9,970 nt of DNA from Candidatus Raymondbacteria bacterium RIFOXYA2_FULL_49_16 (GTDB lineage: Bacteria; Fibrobacterota; OXYB2-FULL-49-7; XYB2-FULL-49-35): the NCBI GenBank assembly GCA_001789205.1, contig MFYT01000045.1, positions 1 to 9,970 of the forward strand. Direction: 5' to 3'. Positions 1 through 7,786 of this stretch are shown one piece after another. The position numbers were made by a program, and so were the translations under genes. Every line of letters begins with the position of its first letter. Position 1 is the first letter of the stretch. The notes under the pieces were generated by a model that did not search any database, was not told the DNA's origin, and saw only the letters and a program-made list of their open reading frames with translations.

Positions 1-1067
1 GCTGGATGACCCCGGCGCTTTCCAATGCAACGCCAGGCCCCCACACCATTGACGTGACTGCGGACGTCTATGGCGCGTACGGATACCTTGTCAAGATAAC
101 ATTTCTTTCGGCCGGAGCAGGGCTTTCTTCACTTGCCATGGATACATGGTGCCAGGCTGCGGCCCAGTCGTTTCCGGCAATCCTGTCAAAAGGCAGCGCG
201 AAGCAGACCTTGTTCGAGTACACCGCAAAAGACGTCAAAGGATACCAGACCGTGCCTATCCGCATGTTTTTCGAGGAGGCGCCGTCCATACCCGTGCATA
301 TCAAGCCGCCGCGCAACGGTAAAATCAAGTGGTTCAGCGCAGGGGCCTGCTTCAACAAGGGCAACAATTCGGACAAAATTGATTATTCCACTGACGGATC
401 CACATGGACACGGCTGTGCGGGCCCTCGGACTTCGGGGGCGATTTCAACTCCTGCACGCACTGGATATGCCAGGAGGACAAGGAGGTGGTATTTGACACG
501 CCAGTTTCTGAGGTCTGGGTACGTTTTACTGGTGCGACTCTTGCCGGCACATGGGGTCCGCGCCTGGAAGGGGCGCGTATGTATTGCCACTTCGAAGAGA
601 ACGACAGGCCTATTTTGAACAGCGCGGTACGCATCACGCACGCCACAGCCTCACAGACATTTGACACGCTGGTCCGTGTTTCCGGAACAGATATGGCGAC
701 TTATGCCGCTTCCGGCTTGGGTGCGGACGAGTGGATAAAGATGGAGGTTGCGGGGAATGTTCCCAATACGGCGGTTGAGAAGACTGAGGGGAGCATGGAA
801 AACGGGCTTGTGCTTGATGTGTTCCCGAATCCGTTCAATCCAAGCACGGAAATCCGAATTTCAAATATCCAACAAGGGAAAAAGAACGTCGAAGTAAAGA
901 TCTTTAATTGCCGGGGGGAAATGGTGCAGGATTTATCTTCGCTCATCCGTCATTCTTTATTTGATCCCATTTTATGGGATGCGGGGAACCTGCCAAGCGG
1001 CATATATATTGTACAGGTAAAGGTGGGAAAAACGGCCGTTTCCAAGAAAGCGATTCTTTTTAAATAG
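1..1067 (+). CDS. C-terminal part of an unrecognised secreted protein with T9SS sorting domain (5' end outside window)
   Basis: The reading frame is open to the left edge (codon TGG at 3-5), so the ATG at 6 is probably internal and the true start lies upstream; no signal peptide or ribosome site is visible. About 354 residues are seen. The first 270 or so match no family I can name. A stretch at about 350-540 reads like a beta-sandwich binding domain: 'IDYSTDGSTWTRL' followed by 'VWVRFTGA', a pattern common in discoidin/CBM-type modules (inference). It has several cysteines, including the SCTHWIC segment. The last 85 or so residues are a T9SS type A sorting domain: VFPNPFNPST coded from about 819, 'SGIYIV' near the end, and a final LFK-stop. 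This implies export through the outer membrane. The body is GC-rich (38 of 60 bases at 421-480) but the sorting domain is not (24 of 60 at 841-900). Function unknown; the call as a secreted protein is firm. Confidence 0.85.
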   Translation, partial: WMTPALSNATPGPHTIDVTADVYGAYGYLVKITFLSAGAGLSSLAMDTWCQAAAQSFPAILSKGSAKQTLFEYTAKDVKGYQTVPIRMFFEEAPSIPVHIKPPRNGKIKWFSAGACFNKGNNSDKIDYSTDGSTWTRLCGPSDFGGDFNSCTHWICQEDKEVVFDTPVSEVWVRFTGATLAGTWGPRLEGARMYCHFEENDRPILNSAVRITHATASQTFDTLVRVSGTDMATYAASGLGADEWIKMEVAGNVPNTAVEKTEGSMENGLVLDVFPNPFNPSTEIRISNIQQGKKNVEVKIFNCRGEMVQDLSSLIRHSLFDPILWDAGNLPSGIYIVQVKVGKTAVSKKAILFK

Positions 1068-1120
1068 GGGGTATATAGCATTATCCAGCCATGCGGCCTG
1101 CTTGAGGAGGGGAGGTAAAT

Positions 1121-2632
1121 ATGTTCAGACAGACATTATCTATCGGATGGGGATTTATCCTTATTTTCGCTTCCCTGGTCATTTGCCAGCCGTCAAATCA
1201 AGCCCTGGTCCAGTTTAGCGACCTGCAATACCTTGGTGCATTCAAACTGCCTGATGCCGGGGGCAGCGATAACACACTGACATTTAATTATGCCCAAGGC
1301 CCCGTGGCCTTTAATCCGCACCAGGGGGGCAATAGTGCGAATCCGCCATCCCTATTCATCGGGTGCTTCGCGGGAGACAATATTTCCGAGGTAAATATTC
1401 CGGAGCCGGTGATTTCCGCAAGCAGCAAACTGGATGAACTTCCGACTGCGGTAATTCTTCAGCAGTGCGCCAATCCACAGCAGGGTGCTTCGGACACATT
1501 TGCGGGAGGGGTTGTTGGCGGACTTTTAGTCTGGGACGCAAAATTGGTATTTACTTATTACAATAGCTTTCCGGCTGCCGGTTGCTGGTCTGTGAGCCAT
1601 TTTGTGAAAAACTCACTGAATTTAAGCGCTGCCGATGCCACTGGCGGTTTTGTGGTGAATAACACGGCGGGTGCGACATGTTTTGTTAACGGCCCAATGA
1701 CCTGGATACCGCCCGAGTGGCAGGTCTTGCTCGGTAATAAACCTGCCGTGACTTATAATTGCTGTCACAGTATCATTGCGACTACCTCCTGGGGCCCTTC
1801 TGCTTTTGCGTTTAGCCCGTCATCGCTCGGGCCTGATTCCACCAACAGCGTGGCGCTCCAATACTACACAGGAGACCATCCCACACTGGGTGAATATAAC
1901 AGCAGCAGCCCCCTGGTTTTTGAGCCGCCCTGGAACAATTGCTGGAATGCAGCAGCCCCGCCGGGATATCGCGGACTGGTCATTCCGAACGGCACGCGAA
2001 GCGCCTTGTATTTCACCGCACAGGGTATTGGTTCCTATTGCTATGGCTTTCAAGACCATTGTCCTGATTCCGCAGCTCCTGCCATCAGGGAACATGCGTA
2101 TCCGTATCGGTTTCATATCATGGCTTTTGATCTGAACGGATGGACGGCAGTGGCAGTCGGCGCAAAGCAACCATGGGAACCAGTGCCCTATGCGGTATGG
2201 CCGCTTGTTCCGCCTCTCCCGTTTACGGATAGTACTTCGGAGTGCAGAGGGGGTGGAGCAGCCTACGATCCGGCCACACGGCGGATTTATTGGGAACAAC
2301 CACGCGCCAATAACATGCTGCCGATCATCCATGTATGGGAAGTAATGTCGGCAAACGCTATTGCATCCGGTACACCGGCGGATCTGGCAACGGCCGCTAT
2401 TTCCGCATATCCGAATCCTTTCAACCCAACAGTGAAAATATCTGTTGGCGCTTATGGGAATATTCGGATGGCTGTGTTTGATATATCTGGCCACATGGTT
2501 GCGGACCTAACTACGCAGATGGTTAATGGCTGTGCGGTTTGGGATGCATCGGGATTGAACAGCGGAGTCTATGTAATAAGAGCTCGCATTGGAAACAAGG
2601 CGTTTGCAAAACAGGTTACTATTATCAAATAA
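1121..2632 (+). CDS. secreted cysteine-rich 'LGAFKLP' protein, probable beta-propeller, T9SS sorting domain
   Basis: The product is 503 residues. The start is fixed by a strong GGAGGGGAGG site ending 5 bases before the ATG; the in-frame ATG at 1091 runs straight into a stop. Residues 1-23 form a signal peptide with a hydrophobic core ending LVICQ. From residue 35 the sequence reads LQYLGAFKLP, then PVAFNP, SLFIGC, ISEVNIP, GGLLVWDAKLV and SVSHF, and it ends with RRIYWEQP and IIHVWEV at about 387-407. This order resembles a widespread but uncharacterised family of secreted 'YLGAFRLP' proteins that I would expect to fold as a beta-propeller; the family match is from memory and the fold is inference. 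About ten cysteines lie in the mature part (82, 116, 155, 187, 214, 215, 274, 307, 314, 375, with 471 in the tag), suggesting disulfides. The T9SS domain starts at YPNPFNPT (430-437). No catalytic residues can be assigned. It lies 53 bp after gene 1 and 55 bp before gene 3, consistent with an operon. Confidence 0.88.
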   Translation: MFRQTLSIGWGFILIFASLVICQPSNQALVQFSDLQYLGAFKLPDAGGSDNTLTFNYAQGPVAFNPHQGGNSANPPSLFIGCFAGDNISEVNIPEPVISASSKLDELPTAVILQQCANPQQGASDTFAGGVVGGLLVWDAKLVFTYYNSFPAAGCWSVSHFVKNSLNLSAADATGGFVVNNTAGATCFVNGPMTWIPPEWQVLLGNKPAVTYNCCHSIIATTSWGPSAFAFSPSSLGPDSTNSVALQYYTGDHPTLGEYNSSSPLVFEPPWNNCWNAAAPPGYRGLVIPNGTRSALYFTAQGIGSYCYGFQDHCPDSAAPAIREHAYPYRFHIMAFDLNGWTAVAVGAKQPWEPVPYAVWPLVPPLPFTDSTSECRGGGAAYDPATRRIYWEQPRANNMLPIIHVWEVMSANAIASGTPADLATAAISAYPNPFNPTVKISVGAYGNIRMAVFDISGHMVADLTTQMVNGCAVWDASGLNSGVYVIRARIGNKAFAKQVTIIK

Positions 2633-2675
2633 GGAAAATCGAAATCAAGCGTTTTTGCGTTTCAATATCAATAGT

Positions 2676-2682
2676 GAAGGAG
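2676..2682 (+). promoter_or_regulatory. Ribosome binding site deciding the start at 2688
   Basis: GAAGGAG lies 5 bases before the ATG at 2688. The frame is open further upstream to an ATG at 2589, but that start lies inside the end of the preceding gene, lacks a comparable site, and would bury the signal peptide behind 33 polar residues. The site therefore favours 2688. Confidence 0.8.
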
Positions 2683-2687
2683 TTCCT

Positions 2688-4859
2688 ATGCGCGTAACAA
2701 TTCTTTGTATGATTGGGGTATTAGCTTTATCCCTTTTCTCCGCTCAACCTTCGGATGTCACGGGCTTTTTCCGTGAAGGCCAAACATTCCTTACCTGGGA
2801 AGAAGACAATTCGCAAACAGATGAAAAATACAGGGTATACCGGAGCATATCTCAGATAACGGATATTAGCAGTGCTGATCTTGTTGCTGAAATAAATGAA
2901 GGCTCAAGTGTTTGGCGGGAGATGCATAAAAATAACGGGAGCCCAGTCGATTTTTGCAGCGGAGATCAAATAATCGATAGGTTTGTCATTTTTAATGACA
3001 GCGCCCAGTTAAGCGCCACAACAGGGCTCTTTGTCCACACCGTGCATGAAACGGTACTGGAAAACTATTATTATGCGGTGACCACGGTTACCGGCACCTC
3101 TGAAAATGCTGCCATTGGCCCTTCCAATACCTGCGGTCCTATAAGCGAAGTAAAGCAACCCACCGGAGCGGTCAGGTATCTGACATCAAGCGCAAGTGGC
3201 ACTGTAAAAGAATGGTATGCCATGTGGCTGGATTACGCGCTTTTTAAGGAAAATTATATGGGTTACGCTTTCCCTGTTGCTTTCACGATGAGCTCCTTTT
3301 CGCAGGGTGGCGCGATGCCTCGCCTGTATCTTGATGGAATAGGTACGATGAATGTGTGCGCCGCCAACTATGCCAATTATGGACAAGGTGACTTGAGAGA
3401 CCAGGGAATACCTACCTGGTATTTTGGGTATCATAAATCCCGTAATTTTGATGGAACATCAACAGTAGGATACGCTCTTCACGACACTATTGCCAATTAT
3501 ATTCAATACAGAATAATACAGTCTGCTTTATGGGCAAGGAGAAAATTCAATATTACGGATCCGAGATTTAAAATGGAAGGTTTTTCCATGGGCGGCTCCG
3601 GCATGTATGGTTTTTTTATGGCTTTTCCCTCATTTGTCACCTATGCCGGCGCCCAGGAGGGCCTTACCCAATACCGCGTGCCTGGAATTAATTCAAATGG
3701 CGATACGATCTGGGCAAGCTCCGCATGGGGAAATTACGGCCGTCCCAATTTTAGCGACCATTCCCAGGAAAATCCAGTTACATTCCTGCCGTTTAATGAT
3801 CCTGCGTATCCAGAGCTAGACTGGGTGACACAGTATAATGGCATGAATGTTTACGATGTCAGGGATGTGGCGAATTTCATGAGCATAAATACAGCTAAAA
3901 GTTTTGGGCTATTAGCGGCCATTCATGGAGGCAGGGATGGTTCAATTCCTTATGATCGTAATGGTGCGCATTTTGAGGCATATATAAAGGATTCAAGGCA
4001 TTGTTTTACCTACTATTACAAAGCAGAGGCTGGACATAGTTCGGGACAGCTGCAGAGCAATGGCATGGGTGATCGAATAAGATGGGATGAAAGCAGACCT
4101 GGTTTTTCGCATGTGCCGCCAAGAATCGTGTATTTATGGAACAATTATAATTCCGGGTTGTCGTATTATGGAACAGATACAAGCCGCGGATATTGCCTTG
4201 ATGTTAAGTGGGGCTGTATTGATGCTCCAATAGGGGGCCGCAAGATAGAAGAAACCGATTCGTCATGGAGCATCCCGGTATTTGGCATACCGTTGAGCAA
4301 CGCGCCTGTTGGTTATATATTCGGCGATTATACCTTGGATATTACGCCAAGAAATCTCCAACAGCTTGAGGTGTGGTATCAAGACACTTTCACCTACGAA
4401 ATAACAGATACTGCTGGTAATATTGAAGCTTCTGGCGAAATAATAGCGGACAGTCTTAATTTGCTGTTGATACCGAACGTGCCGGTACGGCTTAATGGCG
4501 CTATTGCACAAGTCACATTAAAATCACGGAGTCCCAGCACCGCAACAGGGGTGTTAGGGAAAAAAAATGATTTAAAAACCGGTATTGCCATTATACCCAA
4601 TCCTTTTAATCCATCAACCCTTATCTCCTTCAGTATTGGCCAGAAATATAGCGCCCGGACATCAGGAAAAATAAGTATTTTTACCATACGTGGAGAACTT
4701 GTGAGAACTATGCCTGTTTCTTGGAGGATTAGGGATGGCTACTCTTTATGCTGGGATGGAAAGGGCGATTCAGGCAGAACCCTTGGAGCTGGCGTATATC
4801 TCATTTCCGCCGCTATCGATGGAAAAAACGTGGAAAAAATAGCGGTATTGTCAAAATAA
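2688..4859 (+). CDS. secreted Fn3-like + alpha/beta hydrolase (esterase or peptidase type), T9SS sorting domain
   Basis: The product is 723 residues. Residues 1-19 are a signal peptide (hydrophobic core, then FSA-QPS). Residues 20-160 look like a fibronectin type III or related beta domain: 'FLTWEED', 'YRVYRS' and 'YYYAVTTV' are typical Fn3 strand patterns, with an insertion in the middle. Residues 165-480 form an alpha/beta hydrolase core. The nucleophile elbow is GFSMGGSG with Ser300; a plausible acid is Asp417 in GGRDGSIPYD and a plausible histidine is His450 in AEAGHSS, in the canonical order and reasonable spacing. The fold points to esterases of the feruloyl/acetyl type or to S9-like peptidases; the substrate cannot be told. 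Residues 480-620 are probably beta-rich linker or accessory sequence. The T9SS domain begins at IPNPFNPST (P637). It is followed after 14 bp by the SGNH esterase gene, so the two enzymes are probably co-expressed. It is more AT-rich than its downstream neighbour. Confidence 0.88.
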   Translation: MRVTILCMIGVLALSLFSAQPSDVTGFFREGQTFLTWEEDNSQTDEKYRVYRSISQITDISSADLVAEINEGSSVWREMHKNNGSPVDFCSGDQIIDRFVIFNDSAQLSATTGLFVHTVHETVLENYYYAVTTVTGTSENAAIGPSNTCGPISEVKQPTGAVRYLTSSASGTVKEWYAMWLDYALFKENYMGYAFPVAFTMSSFSQGGAMPRLYLDGIGTMNVCAANYANYGQGDLRDQGIPTWYFGYHKSRNFDGTSTVGYALHDTIANYIQYRIIQSALWARRKFNITDPRFKMEGFSMGGSGMYGFFMAFPSFVTYAGAQEGLTQYRVPGINSNGDTIWASSAWGNYGRPNFSDHSQENPVTFLPFNDPAYPELDWVTQYNGMNVYDVRDVANFMSINTAKSFGLLAAIHGGRDGSIPYDRNGAHFEAYIKDSRHCFTYYYKAEAGHSSGQLQSNGMGDRIRWDESRPGFSHVPPRIVYLWNNYNSGLSYYGTDTSRGYCLDVKWGCIDAPIGGRKIEETDSSWSIPVFGIPLSNAPVGYIFGDYTLDITPRNLQQLEVWYQDTFTYEITDTAGNIEASGEIIADSLNLLLIPNVPVRLNGAIAQVTLKSRSPSTATGVLGKKNDLKTGIAIIPNPFNPSTLISFSIGQKYSARTSGKISIFTIRGELVRTMPVSWRIRDGYSLCWDGKGDSGRTLGAGVYLISAAIDGKNVEKIAVLSK

Positions 4860-4860
4860 A

Positions 4861-4870
4861 AGAAGGAAGG
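4861..4870 (+). promoter_or_regulatory. Ribosome binding site deciding a GTG start at 4874
   Basis: AGAAGGAAGG lies directly after the stop codon of the hydrolase gene and 3 bases before GTG at 4874. The GTG opens a textbook signal peptide (KTYVLLLVSLFVL). The longer in-frame ATG at 4748 would overlap the previous gene by 112 bases and put 42 basic residues before the signal peptide. Confidence 0.75.
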
Positions 4871-4873
4871 GCC

Positions 4874-7501
4874 GTGAAAACATACGTATTATTGCTGGTT
4901 TCGCTTTTTGTGTTGAAAAGTCTCTCTCTCTGCCAGACTGTGTTCTTTGCCTCCTTTCCACAGAAAAACCAGCTCTACGCCCGCGATGCGCAGGACTCCG
5001 CCAGCGTCACTGTTTCCGGCAGTGTCACGAGCGCGGGTTCGGATTCCGTGACCCTGACCGTACTGAAAAATGGCGGGTTTTATCAGTATTACAAACAAGC
5101 ATTGGTGTATAACGCGGATTCGGCCCCCTTTGCCTTTTCAGCCCGGCTCCATGCCGGACTCGCGTCATACAAGTTCGAGCTGCGAGTGAATGCTACGCTA
5201 GTTTCTTCCGCGGACAGCGTGCTTTCGGGCGACGCCTACCTTGTGGACGGCCAATCCAATGCTGCGACCGCGGAAATATATGACTATCCGAAGATCGCTT
5301 TCTACAGCCCATGGCTCAGAACATTTTCCCTTTCGGATACCGCCTGGCACCGCTCCATCACAAGTTCCTGGTGTCTTGCAACGCATATTATAGAAAATGA
5401 CTCCATCCCGGTCTGCTTCATCAATGGCGCGGTCGGAGGAACGAGCATCAGCCAGCACCAGCGGGATACCTCGCTAAGCTCCATTTATGGCAAAATATAT
5501 TTCCGAATCACCAGAGCAGGCTTGCGAAACGGCATCCGCGCCATGCTCTGGTATCAGGGAGAGGCAGAAAATGGCGACTCGCTATATAATGCCGTGGGAT
5601 ATGCGACCAGTTTTAAGGCGGTTCATGATGCCTGGCTCGGAGACTGTCCTGGCATTCAGCACTTCTATGTCTTTCAAATCCGGCCGGGCTGCGGTAGCGG
5701 TTTCCAGGACATTCTCCGCGACTGCCAACGCCGCTTGCCCAATCTGCTTTCAGATGTGTCTCTCATGTCCACCACTAATGTGGCAGACCGCAACGCGGAC
5801 AACTGTCATTATTTAGTCACAGGCCTGCATGAGTTGGGGGATATGATGTACCGGCTGTTGGCGCGCGATATGTATAGTTCCACGGATACGGTACACATCA
5901 CACCACCGAATATTCAGAAAGCTTGGTACGTGGACGACGAGCGCACCCGGCTTGTGCTCCAGTTTGACCAGCCGGTACTGCTTCCGGCCGATACGAACAT
6001 GAAAAAGTTTTTCGCCGTGCAAAGGGAATGGAACGTGGCTGATTCCCTCTCCGCGGATACGGCAGCCCATACCGTGACCCTTTACATGCGCAACGGCGCG
6101 GCCGAGGGCGACGGGGTAAGTTACATCCCGCCCGAATTCGATCCTTTTACGGGCCTCAACTACAACGGCCCCTGGCTTTCAAATACACGCGGCATAGGAC
6201 CTCTCACCTTTTTCCAGTTTCCAATTGAAAACAAGGACCCCTATGACAGTTTGACCGCGCTCTCCATGCAGGCCTTCGCGCACGACAGTGTTCTTGAACA
6301 GTACGACACCACGCGGGTTTCGGCTGTGACCGCGTACAGTACCGGTAAAATCGACACCACGGAAAAGGAATGCGTTTATACCTCGCTGAACACTTTTATT
6401 GCCACGGTCTCGGTCTTTGGCCAGGTCATTGCCAAAAATACCGGAACCGCGCGTATCCGCGTCAGCAAGCGAGGATTCCTTGATACCGTTTCCATCCGTA
6501 TCGTCTCCACCACGGCCCTGCTCGACTCCATTCGCCTCTCGGAACACCAGAAAAACGTGGCCCTGATAGGCTTCACTCTCAAGGCGACTGGCTATTATCG
6601 GAAAGGCGATGAACGGTTTTCCGCTAACATTGACACTGTGGTAAATTGGGTCTCGGGTCTTCCCATTACGGTGTCCGTGATAAAAGGAGTGGTCCGGCAC
6701 GTGGCTGGCAATAGTCCTGCGCCAATCCCGGTTGTCGCGTCGCTTTCTGGTGTGAGTGACACTTGCTTAGTGACAGCGCCCTGGCTGGTGCCGCGCACGG
6801 ACATGCGGCTCTCCATCAATAATACTTATAGCACGGGTTTTTCAGCCGCGTACGTGTTTGATAGTACGCGCGCGAGCTGGCTTAGTAGTGCGCCGCCGCC
6901 CCAGCCGCTGGACATCGCGTTTACCCAGTCCTACCGTATCACTAAGCTTTTTTATCTGCCCTGGCAGGACAACCGGCTCAACGGCGTCATTACGCAATAT
7001 GTCATTCTGCGCAGCCTGGACAGCGTATTCTTTGACACCCTCGCTTCCGGCGCTTGGTCTCTGGATCTTGCGCAGAAAGAGGCTGTTTTTCCCGCCACGG
7101 ACGCGCGCTATGTCCGGCTCATGGCCATGAGCGCCAACAACGGGCATGTGAATGCGGATGAAATCGGATTTCAGCGGGCGGACACCTCTACAACCAGTAT
7201 CATGGACGAAACAATGCCGCTACCAACCACCGCATTCTCCGTTGCGCCTAATCCGTTTAATCCGTCGCTGAATATCACCTGTGCCCTTACGAAGGCGGGG
7301 GACGACTTGCGGATCTCAATCTTTTCAATTGATGGACAAAAAATTAGGACCCTGCACCACGGCCATCGTATCCCGGGACGGTATCGGGTGATCTGGGACG
7401 GCAGGGACAACGCGGGTAACCTGCTGGCGAGCGGTATATACGTTGTGGCGTTGAATGGGCCAATGCTTTCGCTGCAAAAGAAGGTTTTATTTCTTAAATA
7501 G
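4874..7501 (+). CDS. secreted sialate O-acetylesterase-like SGNH hydrolase with Ig-like and discoidin/CBM32-like domains, T9SS sorting domain
   Basis: The product is 875 residues from a GTG start. Residues 1-20 are a signal peptide. Residues 21-120 are a beta domain leading into the catalytic core: 'VDGQSN' gives the block I nucleophile Ser128, 'NGAVGGTSI' the glycine block (Gly188/189), 'LWYQGEAEN' the Gln/Glu/Asn block (228-233), and 'DNCH' the Asp309 and His312 pair. These are the signatures of the SASA (sialate O-acetylesterase / acetyl-xylan esterase, DUF303) family, which removes O-acetyl groups from sialic acids or plant polysaccharides. A beta domain follows (about 355-450), then two probable Big_2-type Ig-like repeats (about 458-546 and 546-635) and a discoidin-like F5/8C (CBM32) domain (about 650-768, with 'YVRLMAMSANNGHVNADEIGF'). 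The tag starts at APNPFNPS (P792). The gene is GC-rich (42 of 60 bases at 6061-6120). Acetylated sugar is a sound guess at substrate; which one is not visible. Confidence 0.92.
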   Translation: MKTYVLLLVSLFVLKSLSLCQTVFFASFPQKNQLYARDAQDSASVTVSGSVTSAGSDSVTLTVLKNGGFYQYYKQALVYNADSAPFAFSARLHAGLASYKFELRVNATLVSSADSVLSGDAYLVDGQSNAATAEIYDYPKIAFYSPWLRTFSLSDTAWHRSITSSWCLATHIIENDSIPVCFINGAVGGTSISQHQRDTSLSSIYGKIYFRITRAGLRNGIRAMLWYQGEAENGDSLYNAVGYATSFKAVHDAWLGDCPGIQHFYVFQIRPGCGSGFQDILRDCQRRLPNLLSDVSLMSTTNVADRNADNCHYLVTGLHELGDMMYRLLARDMYSSTDTVHITPPNIQKAWYVDDERTRLVLQFDQPVLLPADTNMKKFFAVQREWNVADSLSADTAAHTVTLYMRNGAAEGDGVSYIPPEFDPFTGLNYNGPWLSNTRGIGPLTFFQFPIENKDPYDSLTALSMQAFAHDSVLEQYDTTRVSAVTAYSTGKIDTTEKECVYTSLNTFIATVSVFGQVIAKNTGTARIRVSKRGFLDTVSIRIVSTTALLDSIRLSEHQKNVALIGFTLKATGYYRKGDERFSANIDTVVNWVSGLPITVSVIKGVVRHVAGNSPAPIPVVASLSGVSDTCLVTAPWLVPRTDMRLSINNTYSTGFSAAYVFDSTRASWLSSAPPPQPLDIAFTQSYRITKLFYLPWQDNRLNGVITQYVILRSLDSVFFDTLASGAWSLDLAQKEAVFPATDARYVRLMAMSANNGHVNADEIGFQRADTSTTSIMDETMPLPTTAFSVAPNPFNPSLNITCALTKAGDDLRISIFSIDGQKIRTLHHGHRIPGRYRVIWDGRDNAGNLLASGIYVVALNGPMLSLQKKVLFLK

Positions 7502-7786
7502 TATCAAATGAGCACTTCTCCTCGTTTTGCCCCAAAGGTTATTAATAGCCCTGATCCTGATATATCTGGTTTTAGGGGTCTGGTGAACGATGGCAATCAG
7601 GAATGATAATTTGCTTTAAAAATTCCAGTCAAACTAAAATTAATGCGATTTTTATTAATTTCCCCCTTTTTTTAATAAGAAACCCCGACTTATTATATAT
7701 TTCTTACTCTATTATTCCCCTATATTTATGATATAAATGGTTTAGTTGAGATAGGAAAAAGAGCGATTAAAACAGAAGGATTGATT
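7502..7786 (+). other. AT-rich intergenic region ahead of the nucleoside-hydrolase-like gene
   Basis: This 285-bp gap is the largest in the window. Composition falls to 14 G+C in 60 bases at 7621-7680. It holds a 14-bp near-palindrome (CCTGATATATCTGG, 7556-7569), a perfect 8-bp inverted repeat made only of A and T (7637-7644 / 7654-7661), and a run of five C then seven T (7662-7673). No convincing GC-rich terminator is present for the upstream gene. The only small frame (32 codons from 7508) has no ribosome site. The region most likely carries the promoter and control sites for the gene at 7787. Confidence 0.6.
7704..7732 (+). promoter_or_regulatory. Possible promoter for the gene at 7787
   Basis: TATGAT at 7727-7732 is a good -10 hexamer match, 54 bases before the start codon. 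The -35 position 17 bases upstream (TTACTC) is poor. The overlapping TATATTTA at 7721-7728 also resembles the TAnnTTTG element of Bacteroidota promoters with one mismatch. In such AT-rich DNA, chance matches are likely. Confidence 0.25.

Noticed and set aside
1068-1120. Terminator or promoter between genes 1 and 2
   Set aside because: No stable stem or convincing -35/-10 pair is seen in these 53 bases; only the ribosome site stands out.
1121-1195. Possible lipoprotein signal (LVIC at the end of the signal peptide in gene 2; similar SLC in gene 4)
   Set aside because: The residue before the cysteine is Ile or Leu rather than Gly/Ala/Ser, so the lipobox is poor. Sorting-tag proteins normally use signal peptidase I.
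1820-2494. 224-residue open frame on the minus strand inside gene 2
   Set aside because: Antisense shadow of a gene with signal peptide and sorting domain; its translation is rich in Cys/Arg/Ile with no domain.
2589-2687. Upstream in-frame ATG extending the Fn3/hydrolase gene by 33 residues
   Set aside because: It overlaps the end of the previous gene, and the extension is polar and masks the signal peptide. The ATG at 2688 has a good ribosome site.
4748-4873. Upstream ATG extending the SGNH esterase by 42 residues
   Set aside because: The stretch is the out-of-frame copy of the previous gene's sorting domain, rich in Arg/Lys/Trp. GTG at 4874 has a ribosome site and starts a signal peptide.
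6179-6700. 173-residue open frame on the minus strand inside the SGNH esterase
   Set aside because: Shadow of a GC-rich gene; no start context and no recognisable protein features.
7508-7606. Small 32-codon frame after the SGNH esterase gene
   Set aside because: No ribosome site, no recognisable motif, and no composition different from the surrounding gap.
7637-7661. Inverted repeat as a terminator of the gene 1-4 transcript
   Set aside because: The stem is A/T only and too weak, although C and T runs follow it. It looks like chance in AT-rich DNA.
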